From the NCBI GenBank assembly GCA_964016985.1, contig OZ024831.1, forward strand, positions 82,524,636-82,588,635: a stretch of DNA of 64,000 nucleotides, in the 5' to 3' direction. Both the position numbers and the translations under genes were made by a program. The DNA comes from Anodontia alba. Lineage: Eukaryota > Mollusca > Bivalvia > Lucinida > Lucinidae. This document shows positions 10,955 to 23,145 of the stretch, piece by piece; position 1 is the stretch's first letter; every line of letters begins with the position of its first letter. The notes under the pieces are model-generated. The model worked only from the letters and a program-made list of their open reading frames with translations. It was not told the origin of the DNA and did not search any database.

Positions 10955-11968
10955 GGTCTTTTATAGAATTTCTTGAATGTAATGGTGTCAGCGGATACTT
11001 TCACTGAAGCTGCGCTAGTAGCAGCAGCTCTGGTACTGTGAGGTGCAAAAATTATTATGTCAACACCTGCTTATTTAAGTGTTAATTTTATCCATCGAGC
11101 ATTTGTACTTTTTGTAGCCTCTGTGAACGGTCTTTGTGTAATCCGAAACAATCTTCCTGAATCACTCACCTTCTGAGATTTGCAGTTTGCGCTAAATACA
11201 ATTTTACACACTGAATAACACAAATATTTGAATTCTTTATAAATGGTTCAAAATACATTTCCTCCAAATTTTCATTGGGTTTTGATTGCTTTAATAAGTC
11301 AAATATTCTGATTTTCGTAACTTTATCAGATAAATCGACGTCCTTGTTCCTTATAGACCACAAAGTCTAACATCTTTGCCCCGTAGCTAAAGCCAGTAAT
11401 GTAGTCAGCTTCACAGATAACAATTCCAAATTTAACTCTGATGTAATTGGAGAATCTAAAAAATCAATCCCTACTTGTATATTCCACGTATTTACATAGC
11501 TTGGTAATGCTTCAGATTGAAAATTCCTTTCATAAAATGTCGAATTAAAGGTTCCTTTCCAATATCTCTTTTATGTAACAAAGAAAATAAAGATGACAGC
11601 ATTGACTTTGCTGTATTTACTGAACTATAACCCAGATTTCCTTGATGCAACATTGTCAAATAATTCAATATATCATTTACAGATCTGTTGTTCACCACAA
11701 AAGTGCACCCATCTCTTGAAATGCGACCCATATTGCTTAACTGTAATCTCCCGCCATGATGAAATAATGACTTTGACAGTTTCTGTTGATACTCCTGCAC
11801 ACGTGAGGTATTTCCCGAAAACCTGAAAGCCACCATCCTCATAGTTGTTAACCGATGAACTTTGTTTTTGTTGTGTAAGTACGGTAGATTGCCTTCTTTT
11901 GGCAGTATGTAACTGTCTGTCGAAACTAGTTTCAGCAGATGGGGAAACCAAGCCTGTGTAGGAAACAA
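10955..11968 (-). pseudogene. DIRS tyrosine recombinase, broken
   Basis: Would cut and join the DNA copy into the genome. The N-terminal core-binding part is open at 11492-11968 (segment SVNDILNYLTMLHQGNLGYS). The catalytic part continues with LALATGQRC (first Arg), then an in-frame TAG, then LLKQSKPNENLEEMYF (11166-11363), then PHSTRAAATSAA (the His-x-x-Arg box, about 11000-11040) and FKKFYKRPV (candidate nucleophile Tyr). All four hallmark residues R, H, R and Y are visible, but the frame is broken by a stop and frameshifts, so a full enzyme is not made. Confidence 0.75.
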
Positions 11969-12207
11969 AGGTCAACCAGAATTAACTCTGCTTTGTCTTT
12001 CACAACTCTCTGTATCGTCTGTGCGAGGCAAATGAAAGGTGGAAAAGCAAAATTTAAGCCATTGTTCCATGTTAATGAGAATGCATTTATTGCCAGAGCC
12101 TTGTTGTTTGGTACGTATGAACAGTAAACAGGTAATTTGTGATTTTGAGCCGATGCAAACAGATCAATGCTACAAATTCCCATTTTCACCCGGAATGTGA
12201 AAAACAC
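11932..12207 (-). pseudogene. DIRS RNase H-region fragment
   Basis: Contains IDLFASAQNHKLPVYCSYVP and later NAFSLTWNNGLNFAFPPF, which match the conserved 'DLFAS.xNxxLPxY' and 'DAFSxxWxxxxxYAFPPF' motifs after the RT in DIRS elements. It overlaps the recombinase ORF start, as is usual in this group. Likely removed the RNA strand during reverse transcription; now part of a decayed element. Confidence 0.7.
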
Positions 12208-12834
12208 TTAACCACAAATTTCCTTTTTCACACCATAACCAGATATCTCTGGCAAGTGCATTTAGCTGCTTTTTTCTTCCCCCCATTTTAGAAATGTACT
12301 TAAGTGCTACTCTGTTGTCTACAAAAAGCTGAATATGTTGATTCCTATCGTCGGCACAAAATGCATGAAGACTTAGAAATGCAGCTTTTAATTCTAAGTA
12401 ATTTATGTGTAATTCTTTTTCATCATCATCCCATATTCCACTAATCTCTAAATCATTTGTAACATCATGTCCACCATAACCAGTTGTAGAACTATCTGTT
12501 TCTATCCTTCGCTGAGTTGGACCATGTGAAATGGGTTTGTAAGCTGTTTCTACATTTTAATCCACCAATGCATACATTCCTGTGAAACTTTACTGTTTTC
12601 ATCTGAGCATCAAAATCCCCCTTTGACCGCTTTAAAGCAAAGTCTTTCTCAACCTCCATACTCTTGTTATGAGCACCAGCATATGACACTCACGGTTCTG
12701 CAGCTACCAGTTTTGTTGTGAGAACTTGTGGTCCAACCCACTTGCTATATGATTATTTGGCAATAAAATATGATTAAACTAAACCAGTTTTCCAGTTAAC
12801 TTAGCAAAATCTCCGATTGTTACAGTTTGTTGTT

Positions 12835-13640
12835 TTAACAATGAAAAACAAAGAATTTTATCTCAACTGCTTTATGTGGAGAAAGACGAACGATCATGTC
12901 TACTAAGTTTATAATAAACCCTACAAACTCTATACATTGTGTGGGTACAATCACTGATTTTTCTGGATGAACTGTTAACCTTACATCAACAATTAATAGC
13001 ACAGTATCTCCCAGATTTTCAACATAACTTTCTCTAGTGTCACTTTGCAGCAAGCTGTCATCAATGTATGGCACATTACTTTGTCCCAATTTTCTCAGTG
13101 TTGCAAAACCTGCTCTTAGAAATTTCGTGTATATTCTAGGGGCTGGTGATAAACCATTGGCTAATGCTGTAAACTGGAGTAATCTCCTTTCCCATGTAAA
13201 CTTTAAGCGTTTTCGACAATGTTCCTGAATCCTCATTGAGAAATAAGCATCTTTTGAGTCAATTTTTCGCAAAGTAACACCCTTGTGTCACTTATTGCAG
13301 TGCATTTTTAAGTGTTTTTTTTTTTTTTATCTTAAAATGAACTTTCTCTATGTGATCATTCAAATGGCTAAGCTTTAATATGAGTCTATATGAGCATCAG
13401 ATTTTGATCTTATAAAAACATGAGAAATAATTTCTCCTTCTTCATGCACTGACTCTTCAATGAGCCCCTTTTCATAAAGTTTCTGCAACAATTCACTAAT
13501 TATACTAATTATACTTCTTTATTTACTGTTAGATTTTATTTCAGTTCTATTGCACATGTCACAAGGTTCTGTTTCAAATTCTATCTCATACACATATTTA
13601 ACTGTATTCAAAATTTGATTTGTCACTTGTCAACTGAAAA
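12835..13640 (-). pseudogene. DIRS reverse transcriptase, frameshifted
   Basis: The open part, 12835-13272 (145 aa), holds the palm: IDSKDAYFSM (first catalytic Asp, residue 8), LANGLSPAPRIYTKFL (about 37-52), and PYIDDSLLQ, giving the YxDD box at residues 69-72, then GFIINLVDMIVRLSPHK. Upstream RT sequence (fingers, e.g. EGEIISHVFIRSKSD) continues to ~13640 in shifted frames with stops and a T-rich run at 13313-13328. Made cDNA from element RNA; now inactive. Confidence 0.8.
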
Positions 13641-13643
13641 TCC

Positions 13644-14492
13644 TCATTTCTGTCTGTGTCGAGTAATTTGTCCATTAATGTGACTAAGGGAATTAACCCT
13701 TGATTTAGATATATCTGTGCAATTTGAAAAGATCTGTCTATTTCTTTTGTAGTTTTCCTCATAGTTGGTGTTAAACCACAGTTCCTTATTAATCTTAGGA
13801 ACAACTAACCCAGCACAGTTTGCCGGTCTATCAAATTTCTCACACAACTCTTTAGCCACCATTCTGTCTATTTTATTTCTAATCCTTGAATTAACCACTG
13901 ATGCCAAAGTTTCATCCACCTGTGGTCCAAGGGCCTCCACTTTATCAAACCCATTCCCAATTGCCTTCAACAATGCCATATTACTACGCACGTGTCCCTT
14001 TTCAGCCGACGTCCTTGCAGCTGAGCTATCTTTGCTCTCAATACTATCTCCCTTTTTAGTCGTCTCCCGTCTCTCCTTGCCTACTTCTGCTTCTTCATCT
14101 GAGGAAGAATCCATAAGAATGTCTGCGTCAGATGTTATGTCCGCAAAATCTGACAGTTCATGAGCTTTCCGCTTTCTTCCGACGGGTGGAGTGTCTATCG
14201 CCTTTTCTTTTTCTTTTTGTGGCTGACTTTTATTAACTGCTTTTGCCAAACTATCCACCCGTGTTATAAGCGATGACATTGTTTGTTGTTGCTGGGTGAT
14301 CATCTGTTGATTCAACATCATTTGCTGCTGGAAATGAGCAAGAGGAATTGAATTTCCCGTCCTGACCACTTCTGGGTTTACTATATGGTTTATGAGCGAT
14401 CTCAGCTTTCTCTTGTGAGACATAAACAAAGGAGGCATCGTCACTGTAACTGGGGCCCTCAAGAGGGATTCCCATGACAGCGCCTTTTTCAC
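13644..14492 (-). CDS. DIRS ORF1 (gag-like), 282 aa
   Basis: Largest open frame of the element. The N-terminal half is Gln-rich (QQQMMLNQQMITQQQQTM), followed by a basic nuclear-signal-like patch (GRKRKAHELSDF) and an acidic Ser/Asp tract (DILMDSSSDEEAEV). The C-terminal third, with RPANCAGLVVPKINKELWF, matches the conserved tail of DIRS ORF1 proteins upstream of the RT. Probably a nucleic-acid-binding structural protein of the element (family knowledge). The start Met is the first in the frame. Other overlapping frames further upstream are not recognised. Confidence 0.65.
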   Translation of the reverse strand: MKKALSWESLLRAPVTVTMPPLFMSHKRKLRSLINHIVNPEVVRTGNSIPLAHFQQQMMLNQQMITQQQQTMSSLITRVDSLAKAVNKSQPQKEKEKAIDTPPVGRKRKAHELSDFADITSDADILMDSSSDEEAEVGKERRETTKKGDSIESKDSSAARTSAEKGHVRSNMALLKAIGNGFDKVEALGPQVDETLASVVNSRIRNKIDRMVAKELCEKFDRPANCAGLVVPKINKELWFNTNYEENYKRNRQIFSNCTDISKSRVNSLSHINGQITRHRQK

Positions 14493-15305
14493 TGATTCTT
14501 TGCAAATTCACGGCATTTAACTCTCGACAACGACCAGTTTCTGTTTGTTCAACCTCCGTGCCTTCAGCCTGGGTGGTGGAGAAACCATACATTCAGTCCT
14601 TCCCACAAGACCAAAAAACTGTGAAATTTCTGCACAAGCGTCTCTTGCTGCTGTATCACCCCTGATAATTAAATCATAACAAAAGGCTCTGCTAACCATT
14701 AAATCTCTCATCAAGCTATATCAAATGTCAACTTTCCCCCAGTTCTATACTGAGCTGTATATACTTGCTGGTACAGAAAATATTTTCATAGTGTACAGAG
14801 TTTATAATTAATTTATCACAATTTCTTATTGTATTTTTTGTAGTTGTTTTTTTCTCACTTGTGATTTTGTGTAATTTGGGCCAAGTAAGTGGAAAGGGGG
14901 AAAAGAAAGAATACATGATGTCAGCACAATTTATTTTTAATTAATTTGGCAGCACATGATGACTCCAATACTACTACAACAACAACTAGATCTACTACTA
15001 ATAATAATAATATTTTAAAATAATTAAATTTATAATAATAATAGTAATAGTAAAGTCTTTTTTTTATTATTATCATTATATTAAGCCTAATTAAAAAAAG
15101 GTGTGTTTCAGGTAACATGGAATTTTAAAATAGGGACGGAAGTTGGAAAATACATTGTAGTTTTATTTTGTTAAAAGTTTTTATATGAAGTTAATAGGAA
15201 AACAATATGATCGAACAGGGAAATCCCCTCCCCCACAAAACCTAAAAACTTTAGGGTCGGTGGTGAAAAATTAGGCACAGCTGGGTTACCTGAAACACAC
15301 ACTTT

Positions 15306-17519
15306 TTAGCTCACCTGAGCCTAAGGCTCAGGATGAGCTATTGTGATCACTCTCTGTCCGTGATCCGTCCATCCGTCTGTCCGTCCACATCTTTGAACGA
15401 CTTCTCCTCTGAAACCCCAGGCCACACTTCATGCGGAGCCTTAAATTAAGGGGGGATTGAAAATTTGTAAAAAAAATGGTCATGGTCCATAAAGTAAGAT
15501 GGCGGCCATGCCCGTATATGGTAAAAACACTTAACAATCTTGAAGTATAGCATCGGGAACTCAAGGTTTATCAAGTTTGTTCAAATGATGACTCTAGGCT
15601 GACTATTGACCTTTTTACGGCAAGATCAAATTTGCCTACCTAGGCATTAATTTGTATGGGTAAAATATTGAAACATGATCAAAATCTGTTAAAAACTAAT
15701 GGCTGAAACTTACACTTTATAATCAAAGTAGCAAACCCTTTCAGTTACAATAAAAAGTTTTGTCCCCCAGGATTATCTGCCCTTGCCCCTGGGCTATATA
15801 CATGTATAAAATCGTTTAATCTTGAAATGTCTTCTTCTCTAAAACTGCTGGGCCAATTTTTCTCAACCTTTATGTAGAGTCTTGTCTTGAAGGGGGTTTG
15901 AAAATTTATGCAAATGGTCATGACCAGTTAAGTAAGATGGCCGCCATGCCCATATTGGGCAAAACACTTAAAACTCTTCTTTTCTAGAACCACGAAAGCT
16001 TTGAAGCTGAATTTCAGTATGTTGCATTGGGTACTCAATAGCTACCAAATTAGTTCTAATAATGACCTTAAGTTGACCTTTGATCTTTCTATAGCCAGGT
16101 AAAAATTGCGTCCCTGTGCATTTGTGTGGGAAAATATTGAAACAAAAATGTTTTAATGGCTAATGGCTGAAACTTATAATGTATGATCAAAGTAGCAAAT
16201 CCTTGTAGTTATAATAAAACTGTTGTCCCCCAGGGCTATCTCCCTTGTCTCGGGGCTATATACATGCATAAAATTATATAATCTTTAAACAGCTTCTTCT
16301 CTGAAACCATTTGGCAATTTTTTTCAAACTTTATGCAGAACCTTGTGTTAAAGGGGAATTGAAAATTTATACAAATGGTCACGGTCCGTTAAGTAAGATG
16401 TCCGCCATGCCCATATAAGGTAAAAAACACTTAAAAAAAACTTCATCTACAAAATCAAGCAAGGTTTGAGGCTGAATCATCATATAGCATCAGGGACTCA
16501 AGGTCTACCAAGTTTGTTCAATGATGATCCTAGTATTACCTTTGACCTTTGTAAGGTCAAATTTGTGTTCCCATACTTTTGTATGGGGAAAATGTTGAAA
16601 AATCGTCTTCTCAAAATGTATTAAAGACTATTGGCTGAAATTTGCAATGAAGTAAAACTTTTTAGTACTGATCAAAATTTCGTCCCCCGTGAATTATCTC
16701 CCCTTGCCACTGGGCTATATCCAAGTATAAAATTCTGTACTCTTTAAGGGTCTTCTTCTCTGAAACTACTTGCCCAATTTTCACCAATTTCACATGGGAC
16801 CTTCTGTTGAAGAGCTCTTGTCAATTTGTTCAATGGTTCCATCATTATACAAGATGGCCATCATACCAATATAGGGTAAAAAAAACTTTTTCTCTCTAGA
16901 ACTAAGAAAGTTTCGAGGCTGAATCTTTGGATATAGCATCAGGGACTAGGTCTACCAAATTTGATCAGATGGTGATCTTTGGATGACTTTTTACTGGCAA
17001 GGTCTAATTTGTATCTCCAAGCAGATTTTTGAAACATCATTGTTTCAAAACGTATTAAAGACTAACGGCTGGAACGTACACTGGGGGTAGGGGGCAGTTA
17101 TCTGCCTTGCCTCTGGGCTAGTATATACATGTATAAACTCGTGTAATTTTTTAAATGTCTTTTCCTCTGACCAGTTTTCACCAGACTTCATACTGGCTTT
17201 CTGTCAAAGGGGTATGGTAATTTTGTTCGAATAGTTCTGCACTATTGAAGAAGATGGGCACCATGATGTCATCTCTAAAAAAAATCCTGTTCTCCAGAAT
17301 CAAGAAAGCTATGAGGCTGAGTCTTGGTATATAGCATCGGGGATGCAAGGTCTACCAAATATATTCAAATGATGATCCTAGGATGACTTTCAACCTTTTA
17401 ACGGCACAGTCAAATGCCTGTCCTCTTGCTGTGGCAATACTGGAAGAATTTTGCATGGCATCTGCAGATATGCAATAGCCGATTTGCTGAGGTGAGCGAA
17501 TCATGGCCCACGGGCCTCG
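15306..17519 (-). mobile_element. H1: Helentron-like non-autonomous element (minus)
   Basis: Read on the minus strand it starts CGAGGCCCGTGGGCC (17519) and ends with a hairpin (TGAGCCTTAGGCTCA), a short spacer and CTAA at 15306. Inside are four to five diverged ~400-bp monomers (each with TCTTCTCTGAAAC, AAGATGGCC and GGTCTACCAA motifs). A GGAC-type tract lies just inside the hairpin end (about 15355-15390, TCCGTCCATCCGTCTGTCCG on the plus strand). Hairpin, CTRR end, tandem core and no TSD fit Helitron/Helentron-type non-autonomous elements such as bivalve 'pearl'. No Rep/Helicase is encoded. Confidence 0.65.
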
Positions 17520-18099
17520 TATTTATTTTATAACTACAGTGTATATTTCATTTATTAATGCTGATAATTATCATCACAATAAGAAAGTAGCTAGACAATG
17601 AAAACATTTTTTTTTCATATATGTGAACAGCAAAGGATCAGTACATACTCATCAAGATAATTTCGTTTTGTTGATATATTCTGCAGTCTCAACAATTCTA
17701 CAAGTGGATTAGTGTATGGTCCTGATCAGACTGTGCAGAAGTTCAGGGTGGTCTGGGCCTTAATTTCACATAATTATATGACAAAACCCTTTTCTTGTGG
17801 CTTTGCTTTAACAAATATGGATAATAATAGTATTAGAAATAAGAAGAAGCAATAGAAGAAAGAGGAATCATTTATCATAATAATAATAGTAATAAAATTA
17901 ATTGTCATTTCAAGTGAGTGTTTTTCTGCTTATTCTGGTTGTGACTGCAGGAAGGGATTTTTATACCCTACAAGACCTTAATTCATATTAGATATCTAGT
18001 TTCCTGCCTTGAAATAAAATAAAATGTTGCCTTTGGAAAACGAAGAACACATAAAAGAATGAAAATCAGAAACTCGGTTTTATCAAGACTTCATATACA
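17520..18099. other. AT-rich spacer; no gene seen
   Basis: Low-complexity ATAATA runs near 17820-17900, and an R4-related stretch (TTGCCTTTGGAAAACGAAGA, 18027) next to the mariner remnant. Confidence 0.5.
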
Positions 18100-19212
18100 G
18101 CACTGTTGTTTGCAAGATTGCATATGCCCCCAGCACCGGCTTAATGGTAAGGCATACCCTGATTTCAGTTTCGGAAAAAAGAAAGAAGTCACAAGGGGCA
18201 AGATCAGGTGAATAAGAAAAAACACTTTCCTTGAATAAGGAGGTGTGGTAAAACTGTTACCTACTTTTTTAGCGAAAAAATAAAAAACAAAAGAAAAAAA
18301 AAAGAAAAAAGGAAGACGTATGGGCTGGTGCATTAATATGTTGAAGTCGGACATCTTTGAAACTCTTGACTTGCACCATATCCGATAGTATTGTTTCAAT
18401 TTCTTCAATACCACAGTTTTTTAGTATTTTCCAGTAATGCTATTACCCTTTTTCACTGGCACCTATATTACAACACATTGACCAGAGAAGAAGATTGTGT
18501 ACAAAACATTCTTTGGACTTAATTTGCGTTTAGCAATTACTAGTCTTTAGCTGTTGGTGGCCCATATTTTATTGCTAACCTTCCTAACAGGTTCAGAATA
18601 ATGAACCGAAGTTTCACCGCCAGTGACAACATTTGCAAATTTCTTTTCATCAAAGTTTAGTAATATTTTGAGCATTTGTTTGGCTAGTTTATCTCTCTGC
18701 TTCGTTTGACCGTCAGTCAACAAATGAGGCACCCACCTAGCAGAAATCTTTCTAAAATTCAAGATATTCTTAAGAATGTAGTGGACTCTTGATGGTGAGA
18801 TACCAAAACATTGGTTTATCACCTAATGTACACCTAGCTTATCTTTTAACAATTCCTTTTACTTTAGATACAATTTCGTCACAAGATGCAAACTTTAGCA
18901 TTTCTGATTTGGGTGCATTTTCGATCAACTCTAACCCAGAATCTAATTTCTTTTTCTGTCAATGAACAACCTATCTTAGAGCAAGCTTTTATAAAGGCCT
19001 GTATTTCCTCCTTCTTGGCAACACTTTTACCAACCATTTTTTACTATAGTAGTCGAAAATTGCGTGTATTGAAATGGCAAATTGTCTATCTTTCAATCAG
19101 ATTTATTGTGTAGGTATTAAATAGCGCTATACAAGTATGCATTTATTTGTTACAAGTTGCACGTCGATATCCAGCAATGACATAATGAGCAATTCTTTTG
19201 GATCACCCCTCG
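18100..19212 (-). pseudogene. Mariner transposase remnant, 3'-truncated
   Basis: Related to the mariners at 23146 and 41289. The open piece at 18547-18822 reads ISARWVPHLLTDGQTKQRDK and VVTGGETSVHYSEPVRKVSN, so the first catalytic Asp (GDETW in the relatives) is replaced by Gly. The end at 19212 keeps a mariner TIR (ACCCCTCG) plus TA, but no opposite TIR is found near 18100. Low-complexity insertions (about 18255-18320) further break the DNA-end part. An old dead copy. Confidence 0.75.
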
Positions 19213-19224
19213 TACATTCGCGTT

Positions 19225-21503
19225 TTAGCTCACCAGTGAGCTACTGTGGTCAGTCAATGTCCGTCGCGCGCGCGTCATCAACAATTTGTTTTGAAATAAA
19301 CGTCAAAAAGATTGCCTTCATCCCCCGGCCAAATGACCGAACACTTGGTAAGAAGCATCTGGGTGAAATTGTAGAACAAAAAATAGTTAAAATTGTTCCG
19401 ATCGGAAACCAAAGATGGCCTCCATCATGGCATGACCACCATTTGAAAATATATTTTTCGCTTCTTCTCTTGAACAGAAAGGCCAATTGACTCGAAATTT
19501 GGTAGGAATCATCTGGGTGACTTGAAGATCAACAAGAGGGCCATCATGGCCCTATATCCCTAACCTGAATCATGTTATACACAGCTAGCATTGCTAACAG
19601 GGATGCGGTTCTTAAGGTCATGGTGACCCTGACCATGACATTTTCCCTCACGGTCATCTTGCAAATCTAGTTTGGGCTTCTTCTCCTGAACAGAAAGGCC
19701 AGCTGACTCGAAATTTGGTAGGAAGCATCTGGGTGACTAGTAGATCATAGCATTGCTATCATAGCATTGCTAACAGGGATGCGGTTCTTAAGGTCATGGT
19801 GACCCTGTCCATGACCTTTGCCCTCAGGGTCATTTTCTGGTCAGAATAAATATCCCTACTAGGATTGAGGGTCCTAGCCCCAAACACTGCTGAGTTTTAA
19901 GCTTGTCTAGAGGTCACTGTGATCTTGACCATTAGGGTCATCTACTGGTCAGGACCAACATCCCATCCGTTCAAGGGTTTTAGCCTCTAGCACTGCCGAA
20001 TTATTAACTTTTTAGTACTAAAGGTTATGGTGACCTTGACCATGACCCTTGTCCTCGGTGTCATCTACTGGTGAGGACCAACATCCCTTCTAAGTTTGTG
20101 GGTCATAGCCCCAAGCATTGTCAAGTTATCAAGCTTTTAAGTACTAAAGGTCCTGGTGACATTGAATTTTGCCCTCAGGATCTTCTACTGGTGGGCACCA
20201 ACATGTCTGAGGGTCCTAACCATAAGCATTGCAGAATTATAAGCCTTTTTGGTACTAAAGGTCAAGTGACCTTGACCTTTGACTTAAAGGTCACCTACTC
20301 TTCAGGCCCATCCTCCCTATTTGTCTGGTAGCCCTAGGCTTAATCATTGCCAATGGCATTTTGCTCTGTGTAAAACAAGTGACCCTAGCCCCCACCCCTA
20401 CTCCTGGGTGGAGCCTCTTTTCACCCCAGGGTCATAATTGGAACACTCTTATTAGAGGACCTTTAGGCAATGCTACATACCAAATATCAAAGGCACTTTC
20501 AGACAAGACGATTTTTTAAAGTTTTTTTCCTGTATAAGCCATTTTAGGCGTCAGGGCTATAATTTGAACAAATTTGGCAGAGGTCTATTAGGTGAAGCTA
20601 TGTACCAAATATCAAAGACCCAGGCCTTCTGGTTTCAGATAAGAAGATTTTTTGAGGTTGTCTCTATATAAGTCTGTGTAAATCAGGTCGGCCCCAGGGC
20701 GGGAGGGTAATAACTTGAACGATCTTGGTAGAGGTCCACTAGCTGAAGCTATATCAGAGGTCTGAGCTTTATGCTTTCAGACAAGATTTTTAAAGTTTTT
20801 CCCTGTATGGGTCTATGTAAAACAAGTGACCCCCGGCGCGGAGCCAATTTTGAACCAAGAGCTATAATTAACAACTTTGGTAGAGGTCCACTAGATGAAG
20901 CTACATACCAAATATCAAAGACCTGGGCCTTCTGGTTTCAGATAAGGAGATTTTTTTTTCAGTTTTCAGTTAAACAGATCTATTTTAGTTCCTGTGACCT
21001 AGATATGCAATGGATCAGAACCGTTTCAACAACTTTGAAAGAGGACCAACCAAGGATCATTCCTGTGAAGTTTGGTCAAAAGCCAATCAGTGGTTTAGGA
21101 GGAGATGTCGTTTGTAGAAACTGTTTACGGACGGACGCACGGAAATCAGTCAGTTTGTGTATACGGAATAAATCCCATGTCTACGGAATAAATCCCATTG
21201 AAATACACTGAAGTGTCCATTATTTTAAAACACACAAGTAAACATTCGTCAGAGCGGTGGTCGAATGCAGGCACACACACACGACGGACAAAATGTGCTC
21301 ACAAAAACTCACATTGTCACTATGTGACAAGTGAGCTAAAAATAGCTAAAATATTTTTTCGATCGGAAATCCAAGATGGCCCATCATGGCTACCATCTTG
21401 AAAATTTTTCCTGAACGGAAATGACAACTGACTTGAAACTTGGTAGGAAGTATGGGGGCAACTTGTAGATCAAAAATAGCTAAAATCGTACCGATCGGAA
21501 TAT
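19225..21503 (-). mobile_element. H2: Helentron-like element split by H3
   Basis: Plus-strand start TTAGCTCACCAGTGAGCTAC is the inverted hairpin/CTAA end. Two related ~170-bp monomers containing CCGATCGGAA and AACTTGGTAGGAAG lie on either side of H3 (19360-19532 and 21340-21503). The opposite terminus (rc of CAAGAGGCC) is not seen, so the copy is incomplete. Confidence 0.55.
19533..21339 (+). mobile_element. H3: Helentron-like element nested in H2
   Basis: Starts CAAGAGGGCCATCATGGCC and ends with the hairpin TTGTCACTATGTGACAA, GTGAG, then CTAA (21336-21339). The core has two monomer types (CATCTACTGGTCAGGACCAA, ~120 bp; and CTAGATGAAGCTACATACCA, ~150 bp), then GGACGGACGCACGG-type sequence near 21130. 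Joining the flanks (GATCAA + AAATAGC) restores the sequence present at 21468-21480, so insertion was between two A residues with no duplication. Confidence 0.7.
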
Positions 21504-22827
21504 AGTCATTCTGTTATGTATTTTCTGTAGAGGTTTATACAAATAAAATAGGGTTTAAATAAAAAATAGTGCTGGTTGTCCTTGGTCAGATCCTATGATC
21601 AGCGTATACACAGACTGATCTGAATCTATGCTGTGAGACATGCCATAATATACCACGCTTACCCTAAGATTTTGTAAAGACAGGCTTGAACAAACAGTTT
21701 TGACCCAGATCAGATGCAACATAATACGGCATCTGATCAAGGTTTACACTGTTTGCCACTCCAGCAGTTTTAGACCCCTCAACAGGTAGTAAATTGTACT
21801 TGTTATAATTTTAGGATTTGTATGGTAAAGAAGTAAAGGTGTCCAACTATTTGGGATAAATACGATGGTCTCTCTCATGATATGCCAGTATTGAATTTGC
21901 AATCATGTCCAACAGTGTCGCTTGTTTGTTTATTACTATTATTATCATTGTAGAATGCTAAATCAAAATAAAGTAAGTTCTATGAACCCTGGGTTCTTTT
22001 TCTTCCATGCTAATATTCAGTCTGCCAGCAAGTACACAATAAGTTAATATAAACCAATTAGGCTCGGGAGAGAGTGTATTATAAAATAATTTATCTACCA
22101 CATTAGCAGTTTAAAATGCAAGAAAACAATTACTGTTGACATGTCAGGGTTAAAATAATAAACTGCTAGGTCATTTCAGAATGCTGAGTTTTTTTCCGAA
22201 ATCTGGTCTTGTGGTACTGTCTGCATTGGTTTCTGTATCCTAGGCGAGGCGTTTTCACCGCTTTCTCGACTGGCATCCTCCACCCTTGTTTTTGAGTCTT
22301 CCATTGAACTCAGCTATATTTTATATCACAGAATTTCACTTAAATTCCTGTCTACGTATACAAAATGCACTCAAATAATCCACACAATTTTCTGAATCAT
22401 ATTTACACAAATTAAATTTGTTATCAATATCCCTCTAAATAGCAGTCTGACTGCATCCTGTATATGGATACAACAAAAGTTAACACAATTGATGTTATTT
22501 TATCTTATTTTCCAGAAAACAGGATCATGCAAATTGTCTCCAGTGGTGACAGTTTGAATGACATTTCAAACACTGTTTCCTGGGAAAAGTAAGAAAAAAT
22601 ATTTAAAATGTCGTCTGCAGAGCGTTAACTGTTCAACTGATTGACGTCAAAAATGTAGGCAGAATATTTGGCTGTTACATTTTATTTAGATACTCCACAG
22701 TTTATTGTCCTATATTTTAAATTGAATTTAAAAGAAAAAGGCACGCTTGAGACCAGATAAAAATCTGAAATAAAACCTATAAAGGCTTGCCTTAGAAACA
22801 AAGAACATGTAAAACAACGAAAATCGT
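21504..22827. other. No gene seen; one R7 hairpin
   Basis: About 22490-22630 is an R7 copy: TATTTTCCAGAAAACAGGAT, CATGCAAATTGTCTCCAGTG, CACTGTTTCCTGGGAAAAGT, AATGTCGTCTGCAGA. The rest shows GATCAG-type short repeats (21590-21760) and no convincing coding sequence. Confidence 0.5.
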
Positions 22828-23145
22828 ATGACAACAATTGTTTTCAGGGCTGCATACGCATTCGACCCAAAACGGACGTTAAGCACATATCATAGCAGAG
22901 GCAAAATTTGGAAGTTTTTTTTCTTCTTTAATATAATTCAGCAAATATTCAACGCAAGTTTTACAAAACCACCAAACGAAAGTTATAAACACAGTTATGC
23001 ATGGGACAGCACTAGGGCGAATTTAGAAAGATTCTTTCTGTAAGATTTACTTCCCTTGATATGCCGTGTTGTTTCATAAATACATATTACCAACGCAGTG
23101 CAACCTAGAGCAACACACGCACGCATGCACATAAAAGTACATATA

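Larger units (their letters stand above)
10950..14600 (-). mobile_element. Decayed DIRS-type (tyrosine recombinase) retrotransposon
   Basis: Minus-strand order: gag-like ORF, reverse transcriptase, RNase H-like segment, tyrosine recombinase, the arrangement of DIRS-group elements. Each part matches well-conserved DIRS features (see separate entries). Frameshifts between 13272 and 13640 and an in-frame TAG near 11368 mean it is not autonomous. Element boundaries are uncertain; the inverted repeat at 10306-10515 may be its end. There are no LTRs. Confidence 0.8.
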
